From Massilia norwichensis (GTDB lineage Bacteria > Pseudomonadota > Gammaproteobacteria > Burkholderiales > Burkholderiaceae_D), in the NCBI RefSeq assembly GCF_024753245.1, contig NZ_JANUGX010000014.1, positions 62,001-126,000 of the forward strand: 64,000 nucleotides of DNA, in the 5' to 3' direction. The notes beneath the pieces were generated by a model. The model saw only the letters and a list, made by a program, of their open reading frames with translations, searched no databases and was not told the origin of the DNA. A program made the position numbers and the translations under genes. Of this stretch, positions 54,478-63,350 are shown piece after piece. The first letter of the stretch is position 1. Every line of letters starts with the position of its first letter.

Positions 54478-55815
54478 ATGACCATCCTAGCCAGCGCGGC
54501 GCCCGCCGCGCCCCGCAAGCCTGCCATTCTCATTGTCGACGACGCGCCGGACAATATCTCGCTGCTGCGCGCTATGCTGCTGCGCCAGGGCTACCAGACC
54601 TTTGTCGCCACTTCCGGTGAGCGCGCCCTCGAGATCGCCCAGCGCATCCAGCCCGACCTGGTGCTGCTCGACGTCGTCATGCCCGGCGTCGATGGCCTGG
54701 AAACCTGTCGCCGCCTGAAGGCCCAGCCGGCCACGGCGAACATCCCGGTGATTTTCATGAGCGCGCGTGGCGAAACCGAGGACATCGTCGCCGGCTTCGA
54801 CATCGGCGCTGCCGACTACATCCCCAAGCCGCTGCGGATGGAAGAGGTCTGCGCGCGCGTACGCGCCCAGCTGCGCCTGTCCAGCGGCAACGGCGCCGAC
54901 AAGGAACAGGCGGACTGCCTGCGCATGATCGTCGACAGCATGGACCAGGGCCTGCTGATCGTCGAGCGCTGCGGCCGCATCCAGTACGCCAATCCGTCCT
55001 GCGACCGCTACCTCGGCTATGCGGCCGAGCAGCTGGTCGGCCGTTCGCTGGCCGACCTGGTGGCCCAGCAGGACAGCTATGCCGACGGCTGCAGCGCGAT
55101 GGAAGCGATCGGTCACGGCACCCGCGAGGTGCTGATCCGTCACCGCGACGGCGGCCTGCGCGCGATGGACCTGACGATGACGCCGATGCACGCGGCCGAC
55201 GGCCTGTTCGTGGCCCTGCTGCACGACATCACCCATCACAAGCAGTCCGAGGATGCGCTGCAGCGCGCGGCCATGCTGGACCCGCTGACCAAGATCGCCA
55301 ACCGCCGCCACTTCGACGCCTTTCTGGAAAAGGAATGGCAGCGCGCGATCCGCAATGCCCAGCCGCTGTCGCTGGTGGTGCTCGACGTCGACCACTTCAA
55401 GCTGTACAACGACACCCTCGGCCACGCCGCCGGCGACCTCTGCCTGCAGAAGGTGGCCCAGGCGCTCGAAGCGCACGCGCTGCGCCCGACCGACCTGGCG
55501 GCGCGCTTCGGCGGCGAAGAATTCGTGCTGCTGTTCGGCGAAACCCCGGGCCCGGCGGCGGCGCGCCTGGCGGAAGCCATCCGCACCACGGTCGAGGCCC
55601 TGCACATACCGAATCCGCGCTCGCCGACCTCGCCCTACATCACGGTGTCGGTGGGCGTCGCGACCATCGTCCCGACCCAGCTCGACCAGATCGAGCAGCT
55701 GTTCCTGTGCGCCGACCGCGCCATGTACGCGGCCAAGGAAGCGGGCCGCAACCGGGTCGAAAGCGCGGTGGTGGGCGCGGCCTGGGATGCGGTGCGCAAT
55801 GCGGCGATGCATTAG
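54478..55815 (+). CDS. REC-PAS-GGDEF diguanylate cyclase
   Basis: A 445-residue soluble signalling protein. A receiver domain (acidic pair D21-D22, phospho-acceptor D65 in LLDVVMPGVDG, Lys in IPKPLR) is followed by a PAS domain at about 145-255 and a GGDEF domain. The active site is GGEEF at 345-349, and the allosteric RxxD site RPTD lies at 336-339 with the canonical five-residue spacing, so product inhibition is expected. It should make c-di-GMP when phosphorylated by an unlinked kinase. No adjacent kinase is present. Confidence 0.92.
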   Translation: MTILASAAPAAPRKPAILIVDDAPDNISLLRAMLLRQGYQTFVATSGERALEIAQRIQPDLVLLDVVMPGVDGLETCRRLKAQPATANIPVIFMSARGETEDIVAGFDIGAADYIPKPLRMEEVCARVRAQLRLSSGNGADKEQADCLRMIVDSMDQGLLIVERCGRIQYANPSCDRYLGYAAEQLVGRSLADLVAQQDSYADGCSAMEAIGHGTREVLIRHRDGGLRAMDLTMTPMHAADGLFVALLHDITHHKQSEDALQRAAMLDPLTKIANRRHFDAFLEKEWQRAIRNAQPLSLVVLDVDHFKLYNDTLGHAAGDLCLQKVAQALEAHALRPTDLAARFGGEEFVLLFGETPGPAAARLAEAIRTTVEALHIPNPRSPTSPYITVSVGVATIVPTQLDQIEQLFLCADRAMYAAKEAGRNRVESAVVGAAWDAVRNAAMH

Positions 55816-55817
55816 GT

Positions 55818-55949
55818 GTCATTCCCGCGCACTGACGTCGTCGTTCCCGCGAAGGCGGGAACCCAAGTTCTGCATGCGTTACGTCAGCTCGTACAAACTT
55901 GGATCCCCGCCTTCGCGGGGACGACGTCCGAAACTCCGCGGGAATGACG
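55818..55949. repeat. TTCCCGCG-type nested palindromic repeat, copy 2
   Basis: Outer ends GTCATTCCCGCG and CGCGGGAATGAC enclose an inner pair of TTCCCGCG palindromes like those at 12596-12677, with the same ACCCAAGTTCTGCATGCGT core. It lies between convergent genes and can serve as a bidirectional terminator. Confidence 0.85.
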
Positions 55950-55950
55950 G

Positions 55951-57516
55951 CTAACGGACCTGCGGATACCCGGTAATCTCCGCAATATCCCGGTACAGCG
56001 GCTGCAACTGCCGGTACATCTTCCGGTACACCTGCGTGTACAAGCGATCGTAGATCCGCCGGTGCTCCGGCACCGGTTCGAACACCCGCCCCACCCGCGT
56101 CATCGCCGCCACCGCGGCATCGAAGTCGCGGTGCAGGCCCAGCCCGACGGCGGCGTCGATGGCGGCGCCCAGCCCCGAGGTCTCGTACACGTGCGGGCGC
56201 GCGGTCGGCAGGCCGAAGATGTCGGCCGTCAGCTGCATCGCGCAATCGCTCTGCGAGCCGCCGCCGGACACGCGCAGCTCGGTGATCGCGACCCCGCCGC
56301 GCTTCTCGATCCGCTCCTTCCCCTCGCGCAGCGCATAGGCCAGCCCTTCGAGGATGGCGCGGTAGACGTGGGCGCGGGTGTGGACGTCGCCGAAGCCGAT
56401 GATGCCGCCCTTGGCTTCGCGCCCCGGCACGCGGATGCCGGGCGTCCAGTAGGGCTGCAGCATCAGGCCCATCGAACCCGGCGGCACGCTGCTGGCCATG
56501 CGGTCGAACAGCTGCTCCGGCGCGACGTCTTCCAGCAGGGCCCTGGTCTGCTCGTGGTGACCGAACTGCTCCTTGAACCAGTTGACCATCCAGTAGCCGC
56601 GGAACACCTGCACCTCGTTGCTGTAGGCGCCCGGGAGCGCCGCCGGATAAGGCGGAATGAAGGGCGTGACTTCGGTATAGCGCGTGCTGGTGGTGTTGAT
56701 GGTGGCCGTGGTGCCGTAGCTCAGGCAGCCGACGTGGGGCTCGCGGCAGCCGGCGCCGATCACCTCGCAGGCCTTGTCGGCGGCCGCCGCCAGCAGCGGC
56801 AGGCCCTGCGGGATGCCGGTGTCCTGCGCGGCTTGCGCCGAGATGCTGCCCAGGCGCTCGCCCGGCTCGACCAGTTCGGGCAGCATGTGCGGCTCGACCG
56901 CCAGCGCCTGCCACTTCCAGTCGTGGCGCGCGGCCCAGCGGCGGCGCTTGTAGTCGAACGGCAGGTAGGCCACCTGCGAACCGCTGGAGTCGGCGAAGCG
57001 CCCGCACAGGCGCCAGTTCAGGTAGCCGGACAGCAGCAGGAACTTGCTTGTCGCCGCCCAGACCTCGGGCTGGTGCGCCCTGATCCAGTTGATCTCGGCT
57101 TCGCCGCGGAAGTAATCGATGGTGCCGTCGACTCGCGCCAGCTTGAAGGCCGTCCGCCACCACCAGGCGATGGGCGGATAGACCTCGGTGCGGCGCTGGT
57201 CGAGCCAGGTGATGGCGGGGCGCAGCGGGCGGCCGTCCTGGTCCAGGCTGACCACGGTGCCGCGCTGGGTGGTCACCGCCACGCCCTGCACCGCGGCTTT
57301 GTCGGCGCCGGGCTGGGCCCACAGCCGCTGGCAGGCCTGGCACAGCGCGGCCCAGTAATCGTCGGGGTCGTGCTCGGCCCAGCCGGGCTGCTGCGAATAA
57401 TATGCCTCCAGCATGACCTGGGACTTGGCGACGATATTCCCCCGCAGGTCGAACAGCAGCGCGCGCACGCTCTGGGTGCCGTTGTCGATGGCGAGGATGG
57501 TCGGCTGCGTGCTCAT
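55951..57516 (-). CDS. FGGY-family carbohydrate kinase
   Basis: A 521-residue kinase of the FGGY fold. The phosphate-binding [15 protein letters not shown] opens domain I, ITWLDQRR follows, [12 protein letters not shown] is the adenosine-region signature and [20 protein letters not shown] the C-terminal signature. It phosphorylates a sugar or polyol with ATP; glycerol is possible given the neighbour, but the typical glycerol kinase substrate residues were not identified. The ATG at 57516 has GAGGA upstream and overlaps the stop of the G3P-dehydrogenase-like gene by ATGA. It is the last gene of a three-gene operon. Confidence 0.92.
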   Translation of the reverse strand: MSTQPTILAIDNGTQSVRALLFDLRGNIVAKSQVMLEAYYSQQPGWAEHDPDDYWAALCQACQRLWAQPGADKAAVQGVAVTTQRGTVVSLDQDGRPLRPAITWLDQRRTEVYPPIAWWWRTAFKLARVDGTIDYFRGEAEINWIRAHQPEVWAATSKFLLLSGYLNWRLCGRFADSSGSQVAYLPFDYKRRRWAARHDWKWQALAVEPHMLPELVEPGERLGSISAQAAQDTGIPQGLPLLAAAADKACEVIGAGCREPHVGCLSYGTTATINTTSTRYTEVTPFIPPYPAALPGAYSNEVQVFRGYWMVNWFKEQFGHHEQTRALLEDVAPEQLFDRMASSVPPGSMGLMLQPYWTPGIRVPGREAKGGIIGFGDVHTRAHVYRAILEGLAYALREGKERIEKRGGVAITELRVSGGGSQSDCAMQLTADIFGLPTARPHVYETSGLGAAIDAAVGLGLHRDFDAAVAAMTRVGRVFEPVPEHRRIYDRLYTQVYRKMYRQLQPLYRDIAEITGYPQVR

Positions 57517-59096
57517 GCTGTCTCCTCGCGCGGCAGGCGGTAGTGGGCATCCCACAGCGCCGCGTAGTCCCGTTCTTCCTGTTCCCAGCGCGTGTCGTTC
57601 CAGCCCAGCTCGGGCTGGCAGATCGTGCGGATGCGCGGCAGCAGCGCCCTGCCGCCCCCTTTCAGCTGCAGGCCCAGGCGGGTGCGGCGCAGCAGCAGGT
57701 CGTCGAGGTGTTGCACCGCTTCCGCGCGCGCGGCCCAGCGCAGCTCGGCCCATGCCGTCTCGGTGCCGGGGATGGTCTCGCATTCGCCCTCGCCGGCGGC
57801 GGCCAGCAGCGCGCCGGCACAGGCGCCGTGCCGGCCCTGCAGGCGGCGCAAGACCGCGCCCGACAGCCGCGCATGCCCGCTTGCCGGTGCCGGTACCGGT
57901 GCGAAGACCCGGCACGGCCGCAGTTCGTCGCGCCAGGCCGGCAGCTGGGCGCGCACCTGCTTCAGGGCGTCGAGGGCGATGGCGCGGAAGGTGGTCAGCT
58001 TGCCGCCGGCCACCGCCACCAGCCCGTCCTCGCTCCAGACGCTGTGTTCGCGCCCCTCGCGCGAGGCATCGGCCTGGCCGCCGGCGATCACCGGACGCAC
58101 GCCGGCATAGGTCGACAGCACGTCGTGTTCGTCGATGCCGAGTTGCGGAAACTGCGCCTGCAGGGCCGCCAGCAGGTAATCGAGTTCGGCCCGCGTGATG
58201 CGCGCTTCCTGCTCCATCGGCTGGGTGTGATCGAGGTCGGTGGTGCCGACCAGGGTCGTGCCTTCCCACGGATAGGCGAACACCGGCCGCCCGTCCTGCG
58301 GGTGCATCAGGCTCACGGCCTGGGACAGCGGCAGGCGCCAGGCCGGCAGAATCAGGTGGCTGCCGCGCAGCGGGCGCAGGCGCGGCCCTTTGCCGTGCAG
58401 GGCGCCGGACCAGGCGCCGGTGGCGTCGACCGTCACGCGCGCCTTCAGTTCGTAGCTGCCGCCGGCGACGCCGTCTTCCAGCACCGCCCCCAGCACCCGG
58501 CCGTCGGCACGGATCAGCGCACGCGCACCCACGTAATTGAGCGCGGCGGCGCCATGCGCCATCGCCTCGCCCAGCACGCGCAGCACCAGGCGCGCATCGT
58601 CGGTCTTGGCGTCAAGGTAGACGATGCCGCCCGCCAGATTGGCCTGCGCCACGTTCGGCGCCCGCTCCAGGAAGGCGTCCTTGCCCAGCCAGTGCCGCTC
58701 GCGCCGCCCCGCCAGCAGGTCGTAGATCGCCAGGCCGGCCAGAAAACTGCGGCGTCCGCGCTGGCCCGCGTAATGGGCGAAGGCGAAGCCCTGCGGCTCG
58801 ACCAGGCCGGGCGCGTCGCGCAGCAGGCTCTCGCGCTCGCGCACCGACTCGCGCGTCAGGTGCAGGTGGCCATCCTTCAGGTAGCGCAGGCCGCCGTGCA
58901 CCAGCTTCGAGGAGCGGCTCGAGGTGCCCCAGGCGAAGTCGCGCCGTTCGACCAGCAGCGCCTTCAATCCGCGCCTTGCCGCCTCCAGCAGGATGCCGGC
59001 GCCGGTGATGCCGCCGCCGATCACCAGCAGGTCCCACTCCTTTGCCATCAAGCCGGGCAGTTCGGCGCGCCCGTCCCGCCGCCACAAGGTATTCAT
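57513..59096 (-). CDS. Glycerol-3-phosphate dehydrogenase/oxidase-like flavoprotein
   Basis: A 527-residue FAD protein of the GlpD family. [13 protein letters not shown] binds FAD (glycines 27-33), [18 protein letters not shown] is the GlpD signature, and [16 protein letters not shown] and [17 protein letters not shown] lie further on. GlpD enzymes oxidise glycerol 3-phosphate to dihydroxyacetone phosphate at the membrane. ATG 59096 overlaps the upstream gene stop by ATGA, so the longer frame to 60581 is antisense noise within the neighbour. Pairing with a kinase and an AGPS-like enzyme suggests a substrate related to, but perhaps not, glycerol. Confidence 0.92.
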   Translation of the reverse strand: MNTLWRRDGRAELPGLMAKEWDLLVIGGGITGAGILLEAARRGLKALLVERRDFAWGTSSRSSKLVHGGLRYLKDGHLHLTRESVRERESLLRDAPGLVEPQGFAFAHYAGQRGRRSFLAGLAIYDLLAGRRERHWLGKDAFLERAPNVAQANLAGGIVYLDAKTDDARLVLRVLGEAMAHGAAALNYVGARALIRADGRVLGAVLEDGVAGGSYELKARVTVDATGAWSGALHGKGPRLRPLRGSHLILPAWRLPLSQAVSLMHPQDGRPVFAYPWEGTTLVGTTDLDHTQPMEQEARITRAELDYLLAALQAQFPQLGIDEHDVLSTYAGVRPVIAGGQADASREGREHSVWSEDGLVAVAGGKLTTFRAIALDALKQVRAQLPAWRDELRPCRVFAPVPAPASGHARLSGAVLRRLQGRHGACAGALLAAAGEGECETIPGTETAWAELRWAARAEAVQHLDDLLLRRTRLGLQLKGGGRALLPRIRTICQPELGWNDTRWEQEERDYAALWDAHYRLPREETA

Positions 59097-60706
59097 GGCG
59101 TCAGCAGCTTCCCGGGATTCATGCAGCCTTCGGGGTCGAATGCGCGGAACAAGGCCCCCAGCGCCTGCATGCCGAGCGCGCCCTTCTCCGCGCGCAGCCA
59201 GGGCGCGTGATCGAGGCCGACGCCATGCTGGTGGCTGATGGTGCCGCCGCCGGCGACGATCGCGTCCGACACCGCGTTCTTCAGACGCCGCCAGCGCGCC
59301 AGGTCGGCATCGAAATTCCCGGCCAGGCGCCAGATGAAGGTCGTGTAGACGCTGGCGCCCTGTGCGTACAGGTGCGACAGATGGGTGTAGGCATGCACCT
59401 GCTCGCCTTCCGCCGCCATCGCCTCGCGCGCCGCCTGCTCGACCGCGCGCATGCCCGGCGTCACCCGTGGCCAGTCGAGGGCCGTCTCGACGGTGTCGAT
59501 CGCGTAGCCATGAGCCCAGGCGGCGTTGCGCAGGTAGACGTTGCGGAAGCGGTTCTTCTTCCAGCGCTCGCCCAGGCCGCGTCCCGCATGCACGCCGCCG
59601 TGGCGCCGCGCGATCGTCAATGCCGACGCCAGCGCCGCGCGCGCCTGCCCCCGGTTGTCGCCGGCACCGCTGGCGCCGACCAGCAGCATGCACTTGTCCG
59701 CACCCGCCCCGCGCAGGCGCAGCAAGGTCTCCAGCAGTGCTACCTGCTGGGCCGCAGTTTTCCCATGTACAGCGAGCGTCAGCATGGTCGCCGTCTCCAC
59801 CGCATTCGACAGGCGCAGCATCGACAAGCCGAGCCGCGCCTGCACGATGCTGCGCACGGCCCGTTCGGCGCGCTCCCAGTCGGGCAGGAACACGGCGTGG
59901 AAGGCTTCGAACGCGGGCACAGGGCTGATGCGCACCGTCGCTTCCGTCAGGATGCCCATCCGGCCTTCGGAGCCCAGCACCAGCTCGCGCAGATCCGGCC
60001 CCGCGGCGGAGGCCGGGAAGTTCGGGATCTCGAGCTGGCCCTGCGGCGTCTCCATGCGCCCGCCGGCAAACAACTGCTCGATGCGGCCGTAGCGCAGCGA
60101 CTGCTGGCCGGAGGAACGCGTGACGACCCAGCCGCCCAGCGTCGAGTATTCGAAGGATTGCGGGAAGTGGCCGAGCGTGTAGCCATGCGCGCGCAGCTGG
60201 GCTTCCAGGTCCGGGCCGGCCACGCCGGCGCCGAACGTCGCCAGCAGCGATTCGCGGTCCAGGTTCGTCAGGGCGCGCATTCGGCTCATGTCGATCGACA
60301 GCGTGGGCCGGTCGCGCGCCGCGTCCAGGTGGCCGCAGACACTGGTGCCGCCGCCATACGGCACCACGGCGGCGCCGTGATCGATGGCGAAGCGGATCAG
60401 CTCGCGCACTTCGTCGGCGCTTTCCGGGAACGCGACGCCGTCCGGCGCCGCCTCGATTCGGCCGTAGCGCAGGCGCAGCCAGTCCTGCAGGCTCTGGCCG
60501 AGCGCGTGGGTCAGGCGTACCGCGGGGCTGGTGTCCACCAGCGGATGCGGCGGCAGGCGCGAGGGCACCAGTTGCGCGCATACCGCCTCGAAACTGGCAT
60601 CGGCCGGCCCCGTGCCCGGCCCCAGCTGCTGCGTCAGGAAGCGCAGCGCGCCCTCGCCGACCGGCACTTCGATCGTGTCATCTCCCCAGCCGTTCCAGCG
60701 TCTCAT
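59093..60706 (-). CDS. AGPS-like FAD-binding oxidase
   Basis: A 537-residue flavoprotein with an N-terminal PCMH-type FAD domain (VVPYGGGTSVCGHL near 115-127). It begins MRRWNGWGDD and has FRNVYLRNAAWAHGYAIDTVET and HQHGVG at 492-497, matching the active-site HHHGxG of alkyl-dihydroxyacetone-phosphate synthase. AGPS swaps an acyl for an alkyl group on DHAP to form ether lipids; bacterial relatives such as E. coli YgcU are uncharacterised. ATG 60706 has GGGAG upstream. It is the first gene of an operon with a GlpD-like enzyme and an FGGY kinase, both coupled by ATGA overlaps. Confidence 0.85.
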   Translation of the reverse strand: MRRWNGWGDDTIEVPVGEGALRFLTQQLGPGTGPADASFEAVCAQLVPSRLPPHPLVDTSPAVRLTHALGQSLQDWLRLRYGRIEAAPDGVAFPESADEVRELIRFAIDHGAAVVPYGGGTSVCGHLDAARDRPTLSIDMSRMRALTNLDRESLLATFGAGVAGPDLEAQLRAHGYTLGHFPQSFEYSTLGGWVVTRSSGQQSLRYGRIEQLFAGGRMETPQGQLEIPNFPASAAGPDLRELVLGSEGRMGILTEATVRISPVPAFEAFHAVFLPDWERAERAVRSIVQARLGLSMLRLSNAVETATMLTLAVHGKTAAQQVALLETLLRLRGAGADKCMLLVGASGAGDNRGQARAALASALTIARRHGGVHAGRGLGERWKKNRFRNVYLRNAAWAHGYAIDTVETALDWPRVTPGMRAVEQAAREAMAAEGEQVHAYTHLSHLYAQGASVYTTFIWRLAGNFDADLARWRRLKNAVSDAIVAGGGTISHQHGVGLDHAPWLRAEKGALGMQALGALFRAFDPEGCMNPGKLLTP

Positions 60707-60762
60707 GGCTCTCCCATTGCAATTATTTATACTTTGCAAGAAGATAAGCCACTCGCCTCCCG

Positions 60763-61836
60763 ATGTATTGCGGATTCATGCCAAGCGCTTGTTCGAACAT
60801 GCCACCGACGATGCCATCCCTGCCGGCCCGGGTCACCGGCTCCTATTTGCAGCCCCTGCTGGAGACGGTGGCCGCGCGCGGCGTCGACGCCGCGGCGCTG
60901 GCCAAAGCGGCCGGACTGACCGTGCCGCTTTCGCCGCTGCCGGATTCGCTGGCGGCGCAGGACTACATCGCCCTGCTGGCGCATGGGGCGATGCTGGCGG
61001 AAGACCCGCACTTCGGCCTGCACGTGGGCGAGCGCATGCGGCTCGGCGCCTACAGCGTGTACGGCCTGATCCTGCTGGCCTGCGCCGACTTCGCCCAGGC
61101 CATCGAACAGACCCAGCGCTACGAACAGCTGGCCCACGACCTGGGCCGCTCGCAGCTGAGCATCGAAGACGGCAGCGGCCTGGCCTGCTACACCTGGACC
61201 AGCCACTTTCCGGACGCCACCCGGCACCTGGCCGAGAGCGTGTTCGCCGGCATCCGCACCTTCGGTTCCTGGCTGGCCGGCAGTCCCCTGACGCCGCGCC
61301 GCCTGGCGTTCGCGCACGCGAGCGAAGCCGATCCGGGCGAGTACGAACGGGTGTTGGGGATGGTGCCGGCATTCGGCGCAGCGGCGCACCTGGCCTGCTT
61401 CGACGCGGCGCTGCTGGCAATGCCGGTGCCGAACGCGGATGCCGGCATGTACCCGGTGCTACAGCAGCATGCCGAGCGCTTGTTGCAAGAACGGAACAAT
61501 GGCATCGTCGCCGATGTGCGCGCCGCCGTGATCCGCAACCTGGCCACGGACCGCGTGCGCTTGGGGAGCATTGCCGAGGAATTGGGATTATCCGCGCGCA
61601 CGATGCAGCGCAAGCTGTCGGAGGCCGGCGCCAGCTTCCAACAGGTGCTCGATGACGCCCGCCACGCGCTGGCCAGAGACTACCTGCGCCAGCGCGATTT
61701 GTCGCTGACCGACATCGCCTTTTTGCTCGGCTACCAGGAGCAGAGCGCGTTCACGCATGCCTTCCGCGAGTGGTCGGGCCTGAACCCGGGCGCCTGGCGC
61801 GAGCGCGCGCTGGCAGGAACGATCAGGGGCGCTTGA
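60763..61836 (+). CDS. AraC-family regulator
   Basis: A regulator of up to 357 residues with an N-terminal arabinose-binding-like (OruR/ArgR type) domain starting around SYLQPLLETVAARGVD and a C-terminal AraC double HTH (LGSIAEELGLSARTMQRKL and LSLTDIAFLLGYQEQSAFTHAF). The start is uncertain: ATGs at 60763, 60778, 60799 and 60811 are in frame and none has a clear ribosome site; 60799 or 60811 would suit the domain. It diverges from the AGPS-like operon, which is the likely target, and converges on udk, overlapping it by 14 bp. Confidence 0.88.
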   Translation: MYCGFMPSACSNMPPTMPSLPARVTGSYLQPLLETVAARGVDAAALAKAAGLTVPLSPLPDSLAAQDYIALLAHGAMLAEDPHFGLHVGERMRLGAYSVYGLILLACADFAQAIEQTQRYEQLAHDLGRSQLSIEDGSGLACYTWTSHFPDATRHLAESVFAGIRTFGSWLAGSPLTPRRLAFAHASEADPGEYERVLGMVPAFGAAAHLACFDAALLAMPVPNADAGMYPVLQQHAERLLQERNNGIVADVRAAVIRNLATDRVRLGSIAEELGLSARTMQRKLSEAGASFQQVLDDARHALARDYLRQRDLSLTDIAFLLGYQEQSAFTHAFREWSGLNPGAWRERALAGTIRGA

Positions 61837-62464
61837 GCTGGCCGATCACGCTGGCCACTTTGGTGGTGATGACGTCGACCGCCGGGCCATTCGCGCCGTG
61901 CGGCAGGATGACGTCGGCGTGGCGCTTGGTCGGTTCGATGAACTGCTTGTGCATCGGGCGCACCGTTTCCAGGTACTGGTTGACGATGCTCTCGGTCGTG
62001 CGGCCGCGTTCCGCGATATCGCGCTGCATGCGGCGGATGAAGCGGACATCGGGCGCGGTATCGACGAAGATCTTCAGCGACATCATCTTGCGCAGATCCG
62101 GGTCGTACAGCGCGAACAGGCCTTCGATCACGATCACCGGCGCCGGTTTGACGTGGATGGTCTTGTTGGAACGGTTGTCGATCGTGAAATCGTATTCCGG
62201 CATCTCGATCGATTCGCCATTGCGCAGGGCGCGCACGTGCTCTACCAGCAACGGCCAGTCGAAGGCCTGCGGGTGGTCGTAGTTCTGCTTGCGGCGGACT
62301 TCGGGGGTGAGATCGGATTGGTCGCGGTAGTAATCGTCCTGCATGACCACCGACACCATGTCGGCGCCGAAGGAGGCCAGCACCTGCTGGGTCACCGTCG
62401 ACTTGCCACTGCCGCTACCGCCGGCGACGCCAATGACAAACGGAGAAAAAGAAATCGCATTCAT
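61823..62464 (-). CDS. udk: Uridine kinase
   Basis: A 213-residue P-loop kinase that phosphorylates uridine (and cytidine) in pyrimidine salvage. The P-loop is GVAGGSGSGKST at residues 12-23; DDYYRDQSDL, NYDHPQAFDW, VIVIEGLFALYD and DIAERGRTTESIV are typical Udk segments. ATG 62464 is used; the frame running to 62644 is an extension into the upstream gene. Its 3' end overlaps the AraC gene by 14 bp on the other strand. Confidence 0.95.
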   Translation of the reverse strand: MNAISFSPFVIGVAGGSGSGKSTVTQQVLASFGADMVSVVMQDDYYRDQSDLTPEVRRKQNYDHPQAFDWPLLVEHVRALRNGESIEMPEYDFTIDNRSNKTIHVKPAPVIVIEGLFALYDPDLRKMMSLKIFVDTAPDVRFIRRMQRDIAERGRTTESIVNQYLETVRPMHKQFIEPTKRHADVILPHGANGPAVDVITTKVASVIGQLKRP

Positions 62465-62507
62465 CCCCGAATGATACCGGAGCGGCGGCCGAACCGACAG
62501 GGGGCCG

Positions 62508-63257
62508 TTAAAAACGGCGCGGGCCCAGACGGCGCAAATCGTCGAACGCGGGCACGATCGCCAGGCCGCACAGCAGGCAGGCCAGCGGCACCGTCGCCAG
62601 GTAGCCGGCATGCTTGAAGCCGAGTGCGCCCAGCACCGCGCCAAGGAAAAAACTCAGCAGCAGCGAGGCCAGCAGCGCCAGGCGGGCATGGTTGGCCGAC
62701 ACCCTGGGCTGAGCGCCGTCGCGGTTCCAGTACAACATGCGGCCCAGTTCGATGCCGATGTCGGTGACGATGCCGGTCAGGTGGGTGGTGCGGATCTCGG
62801 CATGTGAGAGTTTGGTGATCAGGGCGTTCTGCAGGCCCATCAGGAAGCACAGCAGCATCACGGTGGCCGGCACGAACAGGGTATCGACCTGCGCCAGCCG
62901 CGCGCCCAGCACGCCGAAGGCCAGCAGCAGGATGGCTTCGAGCAGCAGCGGCAGCGCGTACTCGCTGGCCAGGCCGCGGCGGCGGCCGTAGTTGACGGCG
63001 AGCGCGGTGCAGGCGGCGCCCAGCAGGAACGACAGCACGGCGCCGAAAGCGTCCAGCGCCAGGTCCCAGGCGCCGAGCGCAAGATGGTCCGCCGCCGCCG
63101 ACACCGCGCCCGTCACGTGCGAGGTGTATTGGTTCACGGCCAGGAAGCCGCCGGCATTGATGGCGCCCGCGACAAAGGCCAACGCCACGCCGAGATGGCG
63201 GTTGGCGCGCGGGCTGCGTGCGGGGCCGAGAAGGCTGCGGGCGTAGTGGAGTGGCAC
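62508..63257 (-). CDS. YoaK/DUF1275 family membrane protein
   Basis: A 249-residue protein with about six hydrophobic segments of the DUF1275 (YoaK) family. FVAGAINAGGFLAVNQYTSHVTG and LMGLQNALITKLSHAEIRTTHLTG, each across two elements, are the family signatures. The function is unknown; it is presumed a transporter or permease. The start is a GTG at 63257, since no ATG lies near, and no clear ribosome site is visible. It is divergent from dapC by 93 bp. Confidence 0.9.
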   Translation of the reverse strand: MPLHYARSLLGPARSPRANRHLGVALAFVAGAINAGGFLAVNQYTSHVTGAVSAAADHLALGAWDLALDAFGAVLSFLLGAACTALAVNYGRRRGLASEYALPLLLEAILLLAFGVLGARLAQVDTLFVPATVMLLCFLMGLQNALITKLSHAEIRTTHLTGIVTDIGIELGRMLYWNRDGAQPRVSANHARLALLASLLLSFFLGAVLGALGFKHAGYLATVPLACLLCGLAIVPAFDDLRRLGPRRF

Positions 63258-63307
63258 GAGACAATATTACTGTATTTCAAGGGACAGCAGCATCGTGCCG
63301 GCCTCGC

Positions 63308-63313
63308 TATAAT
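63308..63313 (+). promoter_or_regulatory. Possible -10 element of dapC
   Basis: A perfect TATAAT lies 38 bp before the GTG start; the -35 region (CAGCAG around 63285) is a poor match. Confidence 0.4.
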
Positions 63314-63350
63314 TGTCCTTCTCGCATAGCCCCATCAGACTGGTCACGCC

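Noticed and set aside
57513..60581. A 1022-codon minus-strand frame suggesting a large fusion protein
   Set aside because: Its first half is the out-of-frame shadow of the AGPS-like gene; the real GlpD-like protein starts at 59096 with an ATGA overlap.
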